From the NCBI RefSeq assembly GCF_014189535.1, contig NZ_CP050308.1:2393501-2457500 (forward strand): 64,000 nucleotides of DNA, given 5' to 3'. Of this stretch, positions 39,665 to 48,125 are shown in pieces. This DNA comes from Rhizobium lusitanum. Lineage in GTDB: Bacteria > Pseudomonadota > Alphaproteobacteria > Rhizobiales > Rhizobiaceae. Below the pieces are notes generated by a model, which made no database searches, was not told where the DNA came from, and saw nothing but the letters and a program-made list of their open reading frames with translations. Positions within the stretch are counted from its first letter, which is position 1. Each line of letters opens with the position of its first letter. Position numbers and translations under genes: made by a program.

Positions 39665-40940
39665 TACCGTCGCACAAAGCCCCGACATCGATGTGCTGAT
39701 GAACGATATCGGCCGCAAGGCCCGGGCTGCGTCGCGACCTCTGGCCTTCGCTTCGACCGAGAGCAAGAACAAGGCATTGCATGCCATGGCCGACGCCATT
39801 CTCACCCGCAAGGATCATATCCTCGCCGAGAATGCCAAGGATCTGAAGGATGTCGAAGGCACTGATATCCTCGCCTCCTTCGTTGACCGCCTGACACTCA
39901 ACGACAAGCGCGTCGCCGAGATGGCCGAGGGCATCCGCGCCATCGCCGCGCTGGCGGATCCGGTCGGTGAAGTCATCGCCGCCTGGGATCGGCCGAATGG
40001 GCTGAAAATCGAGCGCGTCCGCACGCCGCTCGGCGTCATCGGCGTCATCTTCGAAAGCCGCCCGAATGTCACCGCCGATGCCGGCGCGCTGTGCCTGAAG
40101 GCCGGCAATGCCGTGATCCTGCGCTGCGGCAGCGATTCCCGCCGGTCGTCGCAGGCCATCTATGAATGCCTGGTCGAGGGCCTGAAGGTCGCCGGCCTTC
40201 CGGAACATGCGATCCAGCTCGTGCCCGTCACCGATCGCGCTGCCGTCGGCGCCATGCTGCGCGGTCTGGAAGGCACGATCGACGTCATCGTGCCGCGCGG
40301 CGGCAAGAGCCTGGTGGCGCGTGTGCAGAACGAAGCGCGCGTGCCGGTTTTCGCCCATCTCGAAGGCCTCTGCCACGTCTATATTGACGCCTCCGCCGAT
40401 CTCGACATGGCGAAGGCGATCGTCGTCAACGCCAAAATGCGCCGCACCGGCATCTGCGGCTCCGCCGAGACGCTGCTGGTCGACGCCAAGGCGGCGCAGA
40501 CGCATCTGAAGCCGTTGCTCGATGGGCTGACTGAGGCCGGTTGCGAAATCCGCGGCTCTGCCGAGGTGCTTCGCCTCGTGCCCGGCCTGAAGGCCGCCAC
40601 GGAAGAAGATTGGTCGACGGAATATCTTGCCGCCATCCTCTCGGTCGCCATTGTCGACGGCATTGACGGCGCGATTGCCCATATCGGCAAATATTCGTCC
40701 AACCACACCGAAGCAGTGATTGCCGAGGACCCTGCCGTGGTCGAGCGCTTCTTCACCGAGATCGATTCGGCGATCCTGCTGCACAATGCCTCGACGCAGT
40801 TCGCCGATGGCGGCGAGTTCGGCATGGGCGCGGAAATCGGCATCGCCACGGGCAAGATGCATGCGCGCGGGCCGGTTGGCGTCGAGCAGCTCACCTCCTT
40901 CAAATACCGCGTGCGCGGCACCGGACAGATACGGCCCTGA
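39657..40940 (+). CDS. proA: Gamma-glutamyl phosphate reductase
   Basis: Second enzyme of proline synthesis, 427 residues, aldehyde dehydrogenase-like fold. It shows [34 protein letters not shown] and the catalytic Cys region [15 protein letters not shown]. The ATG at 39657, with AAGG upstream, is preferred over the ATG at 39648. The gene overlaps the proB stop by eight bases, so the two are coupled. Converts glutamyl phosphate to glutamate-5-semialdehyde with NADPH. Confidence 0.95.
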
Positions 40941-40941
40941 C

Positions 40942-41559
40942 GTGCACAGCCAAGAGATCGATTACCGCCATCTACGCATGCCGCATGCCGAACGTGGCAT
41001 GGTGGTCGGTCTTTTCGGCGGCTCCTTCAACCCGCCGCACCAAGGCCATGCGCTGGTAGCCGAAATCGCCATCCGCCGGCTTGGCCTCGACCAGCTCTGG
41101 TGGATGGTGACACCCGGCAATCCGCTGAAGAGCCGCAATCATCTGGCGCCACTTGCCGAGCGCATCGCGCTCAGCGAGGCGATCACCCACGATCCGCGCA
41201 TCAAGGTGACGGCTTTCGAGCAGAGGCTGGGCATGAGCTACACGGCCAACACGCTCGCCTACATCAAGGCGCGCAACACCCATATTCATTTCATCTGGAT
41301 CATGGGCGCCGACAGCCTCAATACGTTTCATCGCTGGCAGAAATGGCAGGAGATCGCCCGTACCTTCCCGATCGCCGTCATCGACCGGCCGGGATCGACG
41401 CTCTCCTATCTCTCCGCGAAGATGGCCAAGACGTTTCAATATGCCCGCGTCGATGAGGACGATGCCCGCGTGCTCTGGAAGAGGCAGGCACCCGCCTGGA
41501 CCTTCATCCACGGCCGTCGCTCGGGACTAAGCTCGACGGCCCTGCGCGCCGCGCAGTAA
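40942..41559 (+). CDS. nadD: Nicotinate-nucleotide adenylyltransferase
   Basis: NaMN adenylyltransferase of 205 residues for NAD synthesis. It has VVGLFGGSFNPPHQGHALVA with the HxGH nucleotidyltransferase motif, LWWMVTPGNPLKSR, and SGLSSTALRAAQ at the end (the ISSTxLR-type motif). GTG at 40942 lies one base after the proA stop; an ATG at 40978 would give a 193-residue form starting at MPHAERG. Neither has a strong ribosome binding site. It ends the obgE-proBA-nadD operon. Confidence 0.92.
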   Translation: MHSQEIDYRHLRMPHAERGMVVGLFGGSFNPPHQGHALVAEIAIRRLGLDQLWWMVTPGNPLKSRNHLAPLAERIALSEAITHDPRIKVTAFEQRLGMSYTANTLAYIKARNTHIHFIWIMGADSLNTFHRWQKWQEIARTFPIAVIDRPGSTLSYLSAKMAKTFQYARVDEDDARVLWKRQAPAWTFIHGRRSGLSSTALRAAQ

Positions 41560-41599
41560 CGGCATAGGCACAAGATCAAGCTGAATTTTCAGGAAAAAT

Positions 41600-41730
41600 C
41601 CTCCAAAAATGAAAAGCCCGACGGGGGAGGAGATCCGTCGGGCTTTCAAACCTGATCAGCAACAGGGAGGAGGAGAGTTGCTGACCCATATCGGAAGGCA
41701 TTGGGAGGAGGAGATCGCCGTTCCGATGCT
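41600..41730 (-). ncRNA. Three-hairpin anti-Shine-Dalgarno sRNA (cuckoo/ar14-like)
   Basis: Read on the minus strand, three consecutive hairpins each present a CU-rich CTCCTCC-type loop. Hairpin 1 (41690-41727) has stem ATCGGAA/TTCCGAT and loop with CTCCTCCTCCC. Hairpin 2 (41656-41684) has stem TCAGCAAC/GTTGCTGA and loop TCTCCTCCTCCCT. Hairpin 3 (41613-41646) has stem AAAGCCCGACGG/CCGTCGGGCTTT, loop ATCTCCTCCC, and a following T-rich run, so it doubles as terminator. The unpaired CCUCCUCCC motif is the defining feature of cuckoo RNAs and the rhizobial ar14/NfeR1 family, which pair with ribosome binding sites of target mRNAs. The stems carry the strand information: the T run follows only on the minus strand. 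The start near 41730 is estimated. Confidence 0.82.
41605..41646 (-). terminator. Terminator of the anti-SD sRNA
   Basis: Hairpin 3 of the sRNA, a 12-base-pair GC-rich stem, followed on the minus strand by TTTTCATTTTT. Its mirror strand could also serve weakly as a terminator for nadD. Confidence 0.75.
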
Positions 41731-42092
41731 TAATTTCTACCAGATTTTACCAAAAGATAAATCACCGATAGCGCAATGCAGCAATGCGTATATATCATAG
41801 CTGCGAAAAGCTCCTGCCCAAAAAACGCTTCTTTTACATCATCCGGAGCGGTGAGTAGCCGCTTCAAAAAATCATACTTTTGCGAATTATCGGCGAAAAC
41901 GCACGATTCGTAACGTTATGTCTTAGGTCGTGAGCGTTCGCCATTGCCTTGGGCGATTATAGTCATGCATTTTCGCAACATCAGAGCCCCTCAATATGCA
42001 CAGAGAATGGAAAACCCCATTAAATTCGTGTGGTTACGGCTGCGGTGGCGCTATGCTTTTTCAGATATATCCCCTAGCCAAGCTTCCTCGAC
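41731..42092. other. Intergenic region between sRNA and mod operon
   Basis: AT-rich region with the expected promoter of the sRNA (minus) and of modABC (plus). I could not place convincing core elements. GATATATC at about 42064-42071 may be a second ModE-like half-site. Confidence 0.35.
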
Positions 42093-42116
42093 CGTTATAT
42101 CTCTCGAGATATCTCG
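42093..42116. promoter_or_regulatory. Candidate ModE operator upstream of modA
   Basis: Imperfect inverted repeat CGTTATAT - 8 bases - ATATCTCG, resembling the ModE consensus (CGNTATAT ... ATATANCG). It is about 20 bases before modA, a position where bound ModE-molybdate would block transcription. A modE-like gene lies at the other end of the operon. Confidence 0.58.
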
Positions 42117-42134
42117 ACAATCTCTGGGAGAAAT

Positions 42135-42935
42135 ATGATGGCCACCGGTCGCCGCCAATGGTTTAAACTTGCAACTGCCGCCCTCTCCGCCGCCTGGCTC
42201 GGCCTGTCGGCTATTCCGGCACCGGCACTCGCCGCCGACAAGATCACCGTCTTTGCCGCCGCCAGCATGAAAAACGCGCTCGACAACCTCGACGCCGCCT
42301 TCACCAAGGAAACCGGCAAGCAGGTCACCGTCTCCTACGCGGCCAGCGGGCCACTGGCCAAGCAGCTTGAAAACGGCGCCCCCGCCGACGTGTTCATCTC
42401 CGCCGACAAGAACTGGATGGACTATGTCGCAGAGAAGAAACTGATCAAGGATGACAGCCGCGTCGACCTGCTCGGCAACAAGCTCGTCCTCGTCGCCGCC
42501 AAGGACAAGGCCACACCCGTCGAGATCAAAAAGGGCTTGGACCTTGCCGGTCTTCTCGGCGACGGACGCCTGGCGATCGGACAGCCGGAATCGGTGCCGG
42601 CGGGCAAGTATGGCAAGGCCGCGCTCGAAAAGCTCGGCATCTGGTCTTCCGTCGAGAAGAAGGTTGCCGGCGCTGAAAGCGTACGCGCCGCTCTCGCTCT
42701 GGTTTCGCGCGGCGAAGCACCCTACGGCATCGTCTACCAGACTGACGTTTCCGCCGATCCGGGCGTCGCCGTCGTCGGCACCTTCCCGGAAGACAGCCAT
42801 CCGCCGATCGTCTATCCGATCGCAATCACGACCACCAGCACCAACCCGGACACGCAGGCCTATGTCGACTATCTGAAATCGGCTAAGGCTGTTCCGTTCT
42901 TCGAGCATGAAGGCTTCACGGTCCTGAAGCGTTGA
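42135..42935 (+). CDS. modA: Molybdate ABC transporter substrate-binding protein
   Basis: Periplasmic binding protein of 266 residues. An N-terminal signal peptide (basic start with RRQWFK, hydrophobic core, ending ALAADK) is followed by ITVFAAASMKNALDNLDAAF, VSYAASGPLAKQLENGAPAD and VFISADKNWMDY, the molybdate-binding Ser/Ala/Tyr region. Double ATG at 42135/42138; GGGAGA upstream favours the second. First gene of modABC, below a ModE-like operator, so probably repressed when molybdate is plentiful. Confidence 0.95.
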   Translation: MMATGRRQWFKLATAALSAAWLGLSAIPAPALAADKITVFAAASMKNALDNLDAAFTKETGKQVTVSYAASGPLAKQLENGAPADVFISADKNWMDYVAEKKLIKDDSRVDLLGNKLVLVAAKDKATPVEIKKGLDLAGLLGDGRLAIGQPESVPAGKYGKAALEKLGIWSSVEKKVAGAESVRAALALVSRGEAPYGIVYQTDVSADPGVAVVGTFPEDSHPPIVYPIAITTTSTNPDTQAYVDYLKSAKAVPFFEHEGFTVLKR

Positions 42936-43022
42936 GCCTCATCGTTCGACCATAGGCAAAGAGCTCATCTCCAGGCTCGCCGGTAAAGGCGAGCCTGACA
43001 TGTTTTTGTTGTGAGGCGGAAC

Positions 43023-43724
43023 TTGGACGTATTGGGTTTGAGCAGCGACGAATGGACGGCGATCGAGCTGAGCCTGCGCGTCTCGACCGTTGCCATGCTG
43101 GTGAGCCTGCCCTTCGGCATCGCCGCAGCATTGCTGCTCGCCCGCGGCAGATTCTGGGGCAAGTCGATCCTCAACGGCCTTATCCATCTGCCGCTGATCC
43201 TGCCGCCTGTCGTCACCGGTTTCATCCTGCTCATCCTCTTCGGCCGCAAGGGACCGATCGGCTCATTGCTCGACCAGTATCTCGGCATCGTGCTGTCCTT
43301 TCGCTGGACGGGTGCGGCCCTTGCCTGCGGCATCATGGGCTTTCCGTTGATGGTCAGGAGCATCCGCCTGTCGATCGAAGCGGTCGACCGCAAGTTGGAA
43401 GAGGCGGCCGGGACGCTCGGCGCCAGCCCGCTCTGGATCTTCCTCACCGTCACCCTTCCGCTGATCCTGCCTGGCGTCATCGCCGGCATGATCCTCTCCT
43501 TCGCCAAGGCGATGGGCGAATTCGGCGCCACCATCACCTTCGTCTCCAACATCCCCGGCGAGACACAGACCTTGTCCTCGGCGATCTACACCTTTACGCA
43601 GGTGCCGGGTGGCGATGCCGGCGCGATGCGGCTGACGATCATCGCCATCATCATCTCCATGGCGGCCCTGCTCGCCTCGGAATTCCTCGCCCACCTCGCC
43701 GGCAAGAGGGTGGATTTCGAATGA
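43023..43724 (+). CDS. modB: Molybdate ABC transporter permease
   Basis: Inner-membrane permease of about 233 residues with five hydrophobic segments and the EAA loop ([20 protein letters not shown]). [20 protein letters not shown] is highly specific for ModB. A TTG at 43023 with GAGG upstream gives the usual [11 protein letters not shown] start; GTG at 43011 is the alternative. The stop overlaps modC (ATGA). Confidence 0.94.
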   Translation: MDVLGLSSDEWTAIELSLRVSTVAMLVSLPFGIAAALLLARGRFWGKSILNGLIHLPLILPPVVTGFILLILFGRKGPIGSLLDQYLGIVLSFRWTGAALACGIMGFPLMVRSIRLSIEAVDRKLEEAAGTLGASPLWIFLTVTLPLILPGVIAGMILSFAKAMGEFGATITFVSNIPGETQTLSSAIYTFTQVPGGDAGAMRLTIIAIIISMAALLASEFLAHLAGKRVDFE

Positions 43725-44794
43725 CGCTTACCGTCGATATCCGCCATCGGCTGGGCGCCTTCTCGCTCAACGCCGCCTTCACCACCGACGGCGGCGTCAC
43801 CGCCCTGTTCGGCCGCTCCGGCTCTGGCAAGACCTCGATGATCCGCATCATCGCCGGCCTCATCCGCCCCGACCATGGCCGCGTCAGCCTCGACGACGAC
43901 GTGCTTGCCGATAGCGACAAGCATCTCTTCGTGCCGCGCCACCGCCGCCGCTTCGGCTATGTCTTCCAGGAGGCACGGCTGTTTCCGCATCTTTCCGTGC
44001 GCCAAAACCTGAATTACGGCCGCTGGTTCGCGCCGAAGAACGAGCGCGGCGAAAGCTTCGGCGGCGTCGTCGATCTCCTTGGCATCGAAGCTCTTCTCGA
44101 TCGGCGGCCGGGAAAGCTCTCCGGCGGCGAGAAACAGCGTGTCGCCATCGGCCGCGCCCTGTTGTCTTCGCCACGGCTGCTGTTGATGGACGAACCGCTG
44201 GCCGCACTCGACGAAGCCCGCAAGGCCGAGATCCTGCCCTATCTCGAACGGCTCCGCGATGAAACCAAGGTGCCGATCATCTACGTCAGCCACTCGATCG
44301 CCGAGGTGGCACGACTGGCGAACCGCGTCGTCGTCATGCGCGATGGCAAGGTGGAAGCGATGGGACCGGCAGTCGAGATCTTCAGCCAGCTTTCCGGCCC
44401 GCAGACGAGCGACCGCCGAGAAGCCGGCGTTCTGCTCGAGGGCCGCGTCGAGCACATCGACCACCAACACCGCCTGACCATCGTCGCGCTGAAAGCAGCG
44501 AAACTCTTCGTGCCCGGCGAAGCGGCCGGCATCGGTAAGACCGTCCGCGTCCATATTCCCGCCCGCGACGTCATGCTGGCGACAGGCAGGCCGGAGGGCC
44601 TGAGTGCCCTCAACATTCTCGATGGTTACGTGCTGGGGATGGGTGTCGATGATGATGGCACGGTCGAGGTGAAGGTTGATTGCGGCGGCGACATCGTACT
44701 CGCCCGCATCACCCAATTTTCCGCCGAACGCATGGATCTGCGCGTTGGGCTGCCCATCCATGCGGTCATCAAGACCGTGGCGCTCGAATCGTAA
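43721..44794 (+). CDS. modC: Molybdate ABC transporter ATP-binding protein
   Basis: ATPase of 357 residues. It has Walker A GRSGSGKT at about 35-42, signature [16 protein letters not shown], Walker [13 protein letters not shown], and H-loop [11 protein letters not shown]-terminal TOBE/MOP domain (~285-355) can bind molybdate and inhibit transport. The ATG at 43721 overlaps modB. The stop lies six bases from the convergent modE stop. Standard ModC length. Confidence 0.95.
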   Translation: MTLTVDIRHRLGAFSLNAAFTTDGGVTALFGRSGSGKTSMIRIIAGLIRPDHGRVSLDDDVLADSDKHLFVPRHRRRFGYVFQEARLFPHLSVRQNLNYGRWFAPKNERGESFGGVVDLLGIEALLDRRPGKLSGGEKQRVAIGRALLSSPRLLLMDEPLAALDEARKAEILPYLERLRDETKVPIIYVSHSIAEVARLANRVVVMRDGKVEAMGPAVEIFSQLSGPQTSDRREAGVLLEGRVEHIDHQHRLTIVALKAAKLFVPGEAAGIGKTVRVHIPARDVMLATGRPEGLSALNILDGYVLGMGVDDDGTVEVKVDCGGDIVLARITQFSAERMDLRVGLPIHAVIKTVALES

Positions 44795-44800
44795 AATCGA

Positions 44801-45181
44801 TCAGGGCCCTGAAGCCACGTCGCCATCGCTACGATTGGCCTCCAGCCATTCGAGGTCGCCGGCGATCGCCGCACGCACCGCGCCTTCCATGGAGCGGAAC
44901 CGCTGCAACAGCTCCTCGCCGAACGGCGTCAGCACCGCGCCGCCACCCTTCTGGCCGCCGCGCTGCGATTCGACCACCGGCTCCCGGAACATGTGGTTCA
45001 ATTCGCTGATGAGCAGCCATGCGCGGCGATAGGACATATCCATGGCGCGGCCGGCCGCCGAGATCGAGCCGGTTTCGCGTATATGCTCGAGAAGTTCCAT
45101 CTTGCCACGCCCAAGCCGCTCCTGCTCCGGAAAGCTGATGCGGAGGATGGGCTTCAGGGATTGTTGCGGAGCTTTGGTCAT
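44801..45181 (-). CDS. One-domain ModE-type transcriptional regulator
   Basis: A 126-residue winged-helix protein of the ModE N-terminal family. HIRETGSISAAGRAMDMSYR is the HTH, followed by AWLLISELN and ESQRGGQKGGGAVLTPFGEE, the ModE wing. The C-terminal molybdate-binding (MOP) domains are absent, so it cannot sense molybdate the way E. coli ModE does. The start at 45181 (MTKAPQ) is chosen; an open frame to 45361 lacks protein-like sequence. It converges with modC. Likely acts on the operator before modA. Confidence 0.84.
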   Translation of the reverse strand: MTKAPQQSLKPILRISFPEQERLGRGKMELLEHIRETGSISAAGRAMDMSYRRAWLLISELNHMFREPVVESQRGGQKGGGAVLTPFGEELLQRFRSMEGAVRAAIAGDLEWLEANRSDGDVASGP

Positions 45182-45437
45182 GGCATCGGGGCGTTTCGGT
45201 CTGCTCTCGTGTATACGCGGCCTTCGCACGCCTGTACATGGGACGCAAGCTCGGGAGATATTGCCTTGCCGAAAGCTTTGATCAGACCCTTGAGCGAACA
45301 ATTGCCCATATATGGTGCGCAAGAGCCAGCTTTTGATACAAAAGCTTGTCTTCACAGCCAATAGATACCAGCCGGCGTCTTGAAACCTTTATGCTTTGAT
45401 GCCTATCTTTGTAGTGTGATCGACTCAGATCACCTAT

Positions 45438-45884
45438 GTGCATGTTCTGTTACTCAAGGAAGGAAAAGCACTGACAACAGTACACGCTAAGGGAAGAACG
45501 CCTGTCGTTATCCCGAAGAGCCCGGAACGTGGCGTCGATGCCGCCGCCCGAGCCCTGCAAGCCGTCCTCGTTAGCCTCGAGGACTCCAAGGCCGAAAATA
45601 TCGTCACTATCGACATTGCTGGCAAATCTGCGCTTGGAGACCACATGGTCGTCGTCTCCGGACGTTCGAGCCGCCATGTCCTGGCGATTGCCGACCACCT
45701 GACCACCGACCTCAAGGACGAAGGCCTGGGCTCTGCCCGTGTCGAGGGCCTCGAAGGCGGCGACTGGGTGCTGATCGACACCGGTGACATCATCATCCAC
45801 GTGTTCCGTCCTGAGATCCGCGAGTTCTACAACATCGAGAAGATGTGGGCCGCGCCTGACCTCGACGAGGGCACGTTGCACTAA
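45438..45884 (+). CDS. rsfS: Ribosomal silencing factor RsfS
   Basis: Ribosome silencing factor (Iojap family), 137-148 residues depending on start. It binds L14 of the 50S subunit and blocks subunit joining under starvation. The conserved core is ALGDHMVVVSGRSSRHVLAI, EGLEGGDWVLIDTGD and HVFRPEIREFYNIEKMW. The GTG at 45438 has no ribosome binding site. A CTG at 45471 is preceded by AAGGAAGG at good spacing and would start LTTVHAKGRTP, where rhizobial homologues begin. rlmH follows, the conserved neighbour. Confidence 0.93.
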   Translation: MHVLLLKEGKALTTVHAKGRTPVVIPKSPERGVDAAARALQAVLVSLEDSKAENIVTIDIAGKSALGDHMVVVSGRSSRHVLAIADHLTTDLKDEGLGSARVEGLEGGDWVLIDTGDIIIHVFRPEIREFYNIEKMWAAPDLDEGTLH

Positions 45885-45999
45885 CCGGTTCCCGGAAGCA
45901 TTTCCCGGTCCCGGCAGGCTACCTTGAAGCGCCGGACATAGTGTCCGGCTATAGTCTATATGCGTGCCGCTATGACGGCGGATATGCTTGGGAGTAGGA

Positions 46000-46482
46000 A
46001 TGCGAATAGGTCTTTTTGCTGTGGGACGGTTAAAAACCGGCCCTGAAAAGGATCTTGCGGCCCGTTATCTCGACCGCTTCGCCAAGGCCGGCCCGGCGAT
46101 TGGCCTGGAATTGGCCCGAATGACCGAAGTGGCCGAAAGCCGCGCCTCCAACGGCGAAACGCGCAAGCGCGAAGAAGCGGTTCTACTCCAGAAAGCGCAT
46201 CCGGACGGCGGGATCCTCATTCTCCTCGACGAGCGGGGCAAGGCGCTCGACAGCGAAGCCTTCGCCGCTTTGCTCGGCACCTTCCGCGATCAGGGCAAAC
46301 GCGACCTGACGATCGCCATCGGCGGCGCCGACGGTCTCGATCCCTCCCTTTACGACAAGGCCGACGCCACCATCTGCCTCGGCAAGATGACCTGGCCGCA
46401 CCAGCTCGTGCGCATTCTCATCGCCGAACAGCTCTACCGCGCCGTCACCATTCTCTCGGGACACCCCTACCACCGGGTTTGA
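46000..46482 (+). CDS. rlmH: 23S rRNA pseudouridine-1915 N3-methyltransferase RlmH
   Basis: SPOUT methyltransferase of 160 residues, the standard length. It has GGILILLDERGKALDSEAFA, IAIGGADGLD with the SAM-binding knot, and the C-terminal ITILSGHPYHRV tail seen in all RlmH. The ATG at 46000 has GGGAGTAGGA just upstream; an earlier in-frame ATG at 45988 is less likely. It modifies pseudouridine 1915 in the 70S decoding region. Confidence 0.96.
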   Translation: MRIGLFAVGRLKTGPEKDLAARYLDRFAKAGPAIGLELARMTEVAESRASNGETRKREEAVLLQKAHPDGGILILLDERGKALDSEAFAALLGTFRDQGKRDLTIAIGGADGLDPSLYDKADATICLGKMTWPHQLVRILIAEQLYRAVTILSGHPYHRV

Positions 46483-46664
46483 CAGTCCGCACGCGAGAAT
46501 CCAGCCCTTCGAAAACAGTTTGGCTTTCCGCCGTTTTGCGTTAACGGAACGCTCACACAGGCGTGTTTTGATTCCCGCCGGAAAAGTCATGATGCTTCCT
46601 AGGTAATCGCGGCAAATCAGCTTAATTTCACGCGATCTAAAGGGACCAAGCCCGAACCGACCGG

Positions 46665-48125
46665 ATGAGAAAAACTCCACCCACGCTTTCCCGCCTGCTG
46701 CTGCCATGTCTGGCAGTGTGTTTTGGCGTGGGTGCCTATGTGGCGGGGCCATTTCAGTTCCGGGACATGGCGCTGGCGCAGGAAGATGGCGGTTCGACGT
46801 CGCAGGCGACGGGCGAGCAGCCTGCCGCAGCACCGCCATCGGCGGGACCGGCGGAGCAAGCGCCGGATCCGGCCGCCGAACTTGCCCGCAAGCGCGACGA
46901 GACCCGCGCGGCACTGGAGGATCTGTCGAAGACGATCAGCCTTTCCTCCGACAAGACGAAAGCCCTGACAGACAGTATCGCTTCGCTCGACAAGAGCACT
47001 GACAGCCTGCGCCAGGCACTGATCGACAGCGCCACCCGCCGCAGGGACCTGGACCGCAAGATCCAGCAGAGCGAAAAGACGCTGACCGATCTCGCCGTCA
47101 AGGAAGACAAGATCCGCAAATCGCTGCACGACCGCCGCGCGCTGCTCGCTGAAGTTCTCGGCGCGCTGGAGCGCATGGGCCGCAACCCGCCGCCGGCGCT
47201 GCTGGTGACGCCCGACGATGCGCTTGCCTCGGTTCGCAGCGCCATCCTGCTCGGCGCTGTGGTTCCCGGCATGCGCAAGGAGACGGACAAGCTCATCGCC
47301 GACCTGACCGACCTCACGAAGCTGCATGCCGCAACCGCCACCGAGAAGGCCGACCTCACCACCACCATGACCAACAGTCTGGAGGAAGAGCGGCGCATGG
47401 ATCTGCTGCTCAGCGAGAACGACAAGCTTAGCCATGAGAATGCCGCGAAACTCGATACCGAGCGCAAGCGCTCCGAGGAGCTGGCGAGCCAGGCAACCAG
47501 CCTCGAAGGCCTTGTCGCCTCGCTGGAAAGCCAGATCGGCTCGGTGCGGGACGCCGCCGCCGCGGCGCGGGCGGAACAGGCCCGCCGAGAGCAGCTTACG
47601 GATCAGCAGCGCGAGCAGGCCAAGGCCCTGGCCGAAAGCGGAGTGCCCGATAAAAACCGCATTGCGCCCGCATATCCGTTTTCCGATCTTAAACGGAAAT
47701 TGGAGCTGCCTGTGGCGGGCGATATTCTCCGCCAGTTCGGCGACGGCGACGGTACGGGACACACGGCGATGGGCATCACGCTCGCAACCGGCCCCGACGC
47801 ACTCGTCACCGCTCCTGCCGATGGGACAGTCGTCTACGCCGGCGCGTTTCGCAGCTACGGCCAGATGGTCATTCTAGACACGGGCGACGGCTACCACATG
47901 GTGCTGTCGGGAATGGACGCGATCAAGACGCGTCTGGGCAAATTTGTTTTCGCCGGCGAGCCGCTCGCTGTGATGGGCCAAAAAAGAGTCGCGAGTGCGA
48001 CTGCATTGGCGCTGGAAACAGACCGGCCAACGCTTTACATTGAATTTCGAAAAGATGGGAAGCCGGTCGATTCTCGACCCTGGTGGACCTCAAAGGATAC
48101 TGGAAAGGCACGCAATGATACGTAG
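46665..48125 (+). CDS. EnvC-like murein hydrolase activator
   Basis: A 486-residue exported protein. An N-terminal signal/anchor (residues ~10-38, ending ALAQED) and a Pro/Ala-rich linker precede long coiled coils (~70-325) and a C-terminal M23/LytM domain. The LytM metal ligands are degenerate: the usual HxxxD site reads GHTAMGITLAT without Asp, and the HxH site reads LYIEFR. So it is probably an amidase activator in cell separation, like EnvC/DipM-class proteins, and not a peptidase. It overlaps ctpA by 11 bases, and the pair is conserved in rhizobia. Confidence 0.87.
   Translation: MRKTPPTLSRLLLPCLAVCFGVGAYVAGPFQFRDMALAQEDGGSTSQATGEQPAAAPPSAGPAEQAPDPAAELARKRDETRAALEDLSKTISLSSDKTKALTDSIASLDKSTDSLRQALIDSATRRRDLDRKIQQSEKTLTDLAVKEDKIRKSLHDRRALLAEVLGALERMGRNPPPALLVTPDDALASVRSAILLGAVVPGMRKETDKLIADLTDLTKLHAATATEKADLTTTMTNSLEEERRMDLLLSENDKLSHENAAKLDTERKRSEELASQATSLEGLVASLESQIGSVRDAAAAARAEQARREQLTDQQREQAKALAESGVPDKNRIAPAYPFSDLKRKLELPVAGDILRQFGDGDGTGHTAMGITLATGPDALVTAPADGTVVYAGAFRSYGQMVILDTGDGYHMVLSGMDAIKTRLGKFVFAGEPLAVMGQKRVASATALALETDRPTLYIEFRKDGKPVDSRPWWTSKDTGKARNDT

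Noticed and set aside
43052..43720. N-terminal extension of the modC frame through modB
   Set aside because: The frame is open through modB but encodes Arg/His-rich sequence; modC starts at the ATGA overlap at 43721.
46617..47762. 381-codon minus-strand frame opposite the EnvC-like gene
   Set aside because: Antisense to a coiled-coil coding region; repetitive Arg/Gln/Leu composition and no domain.
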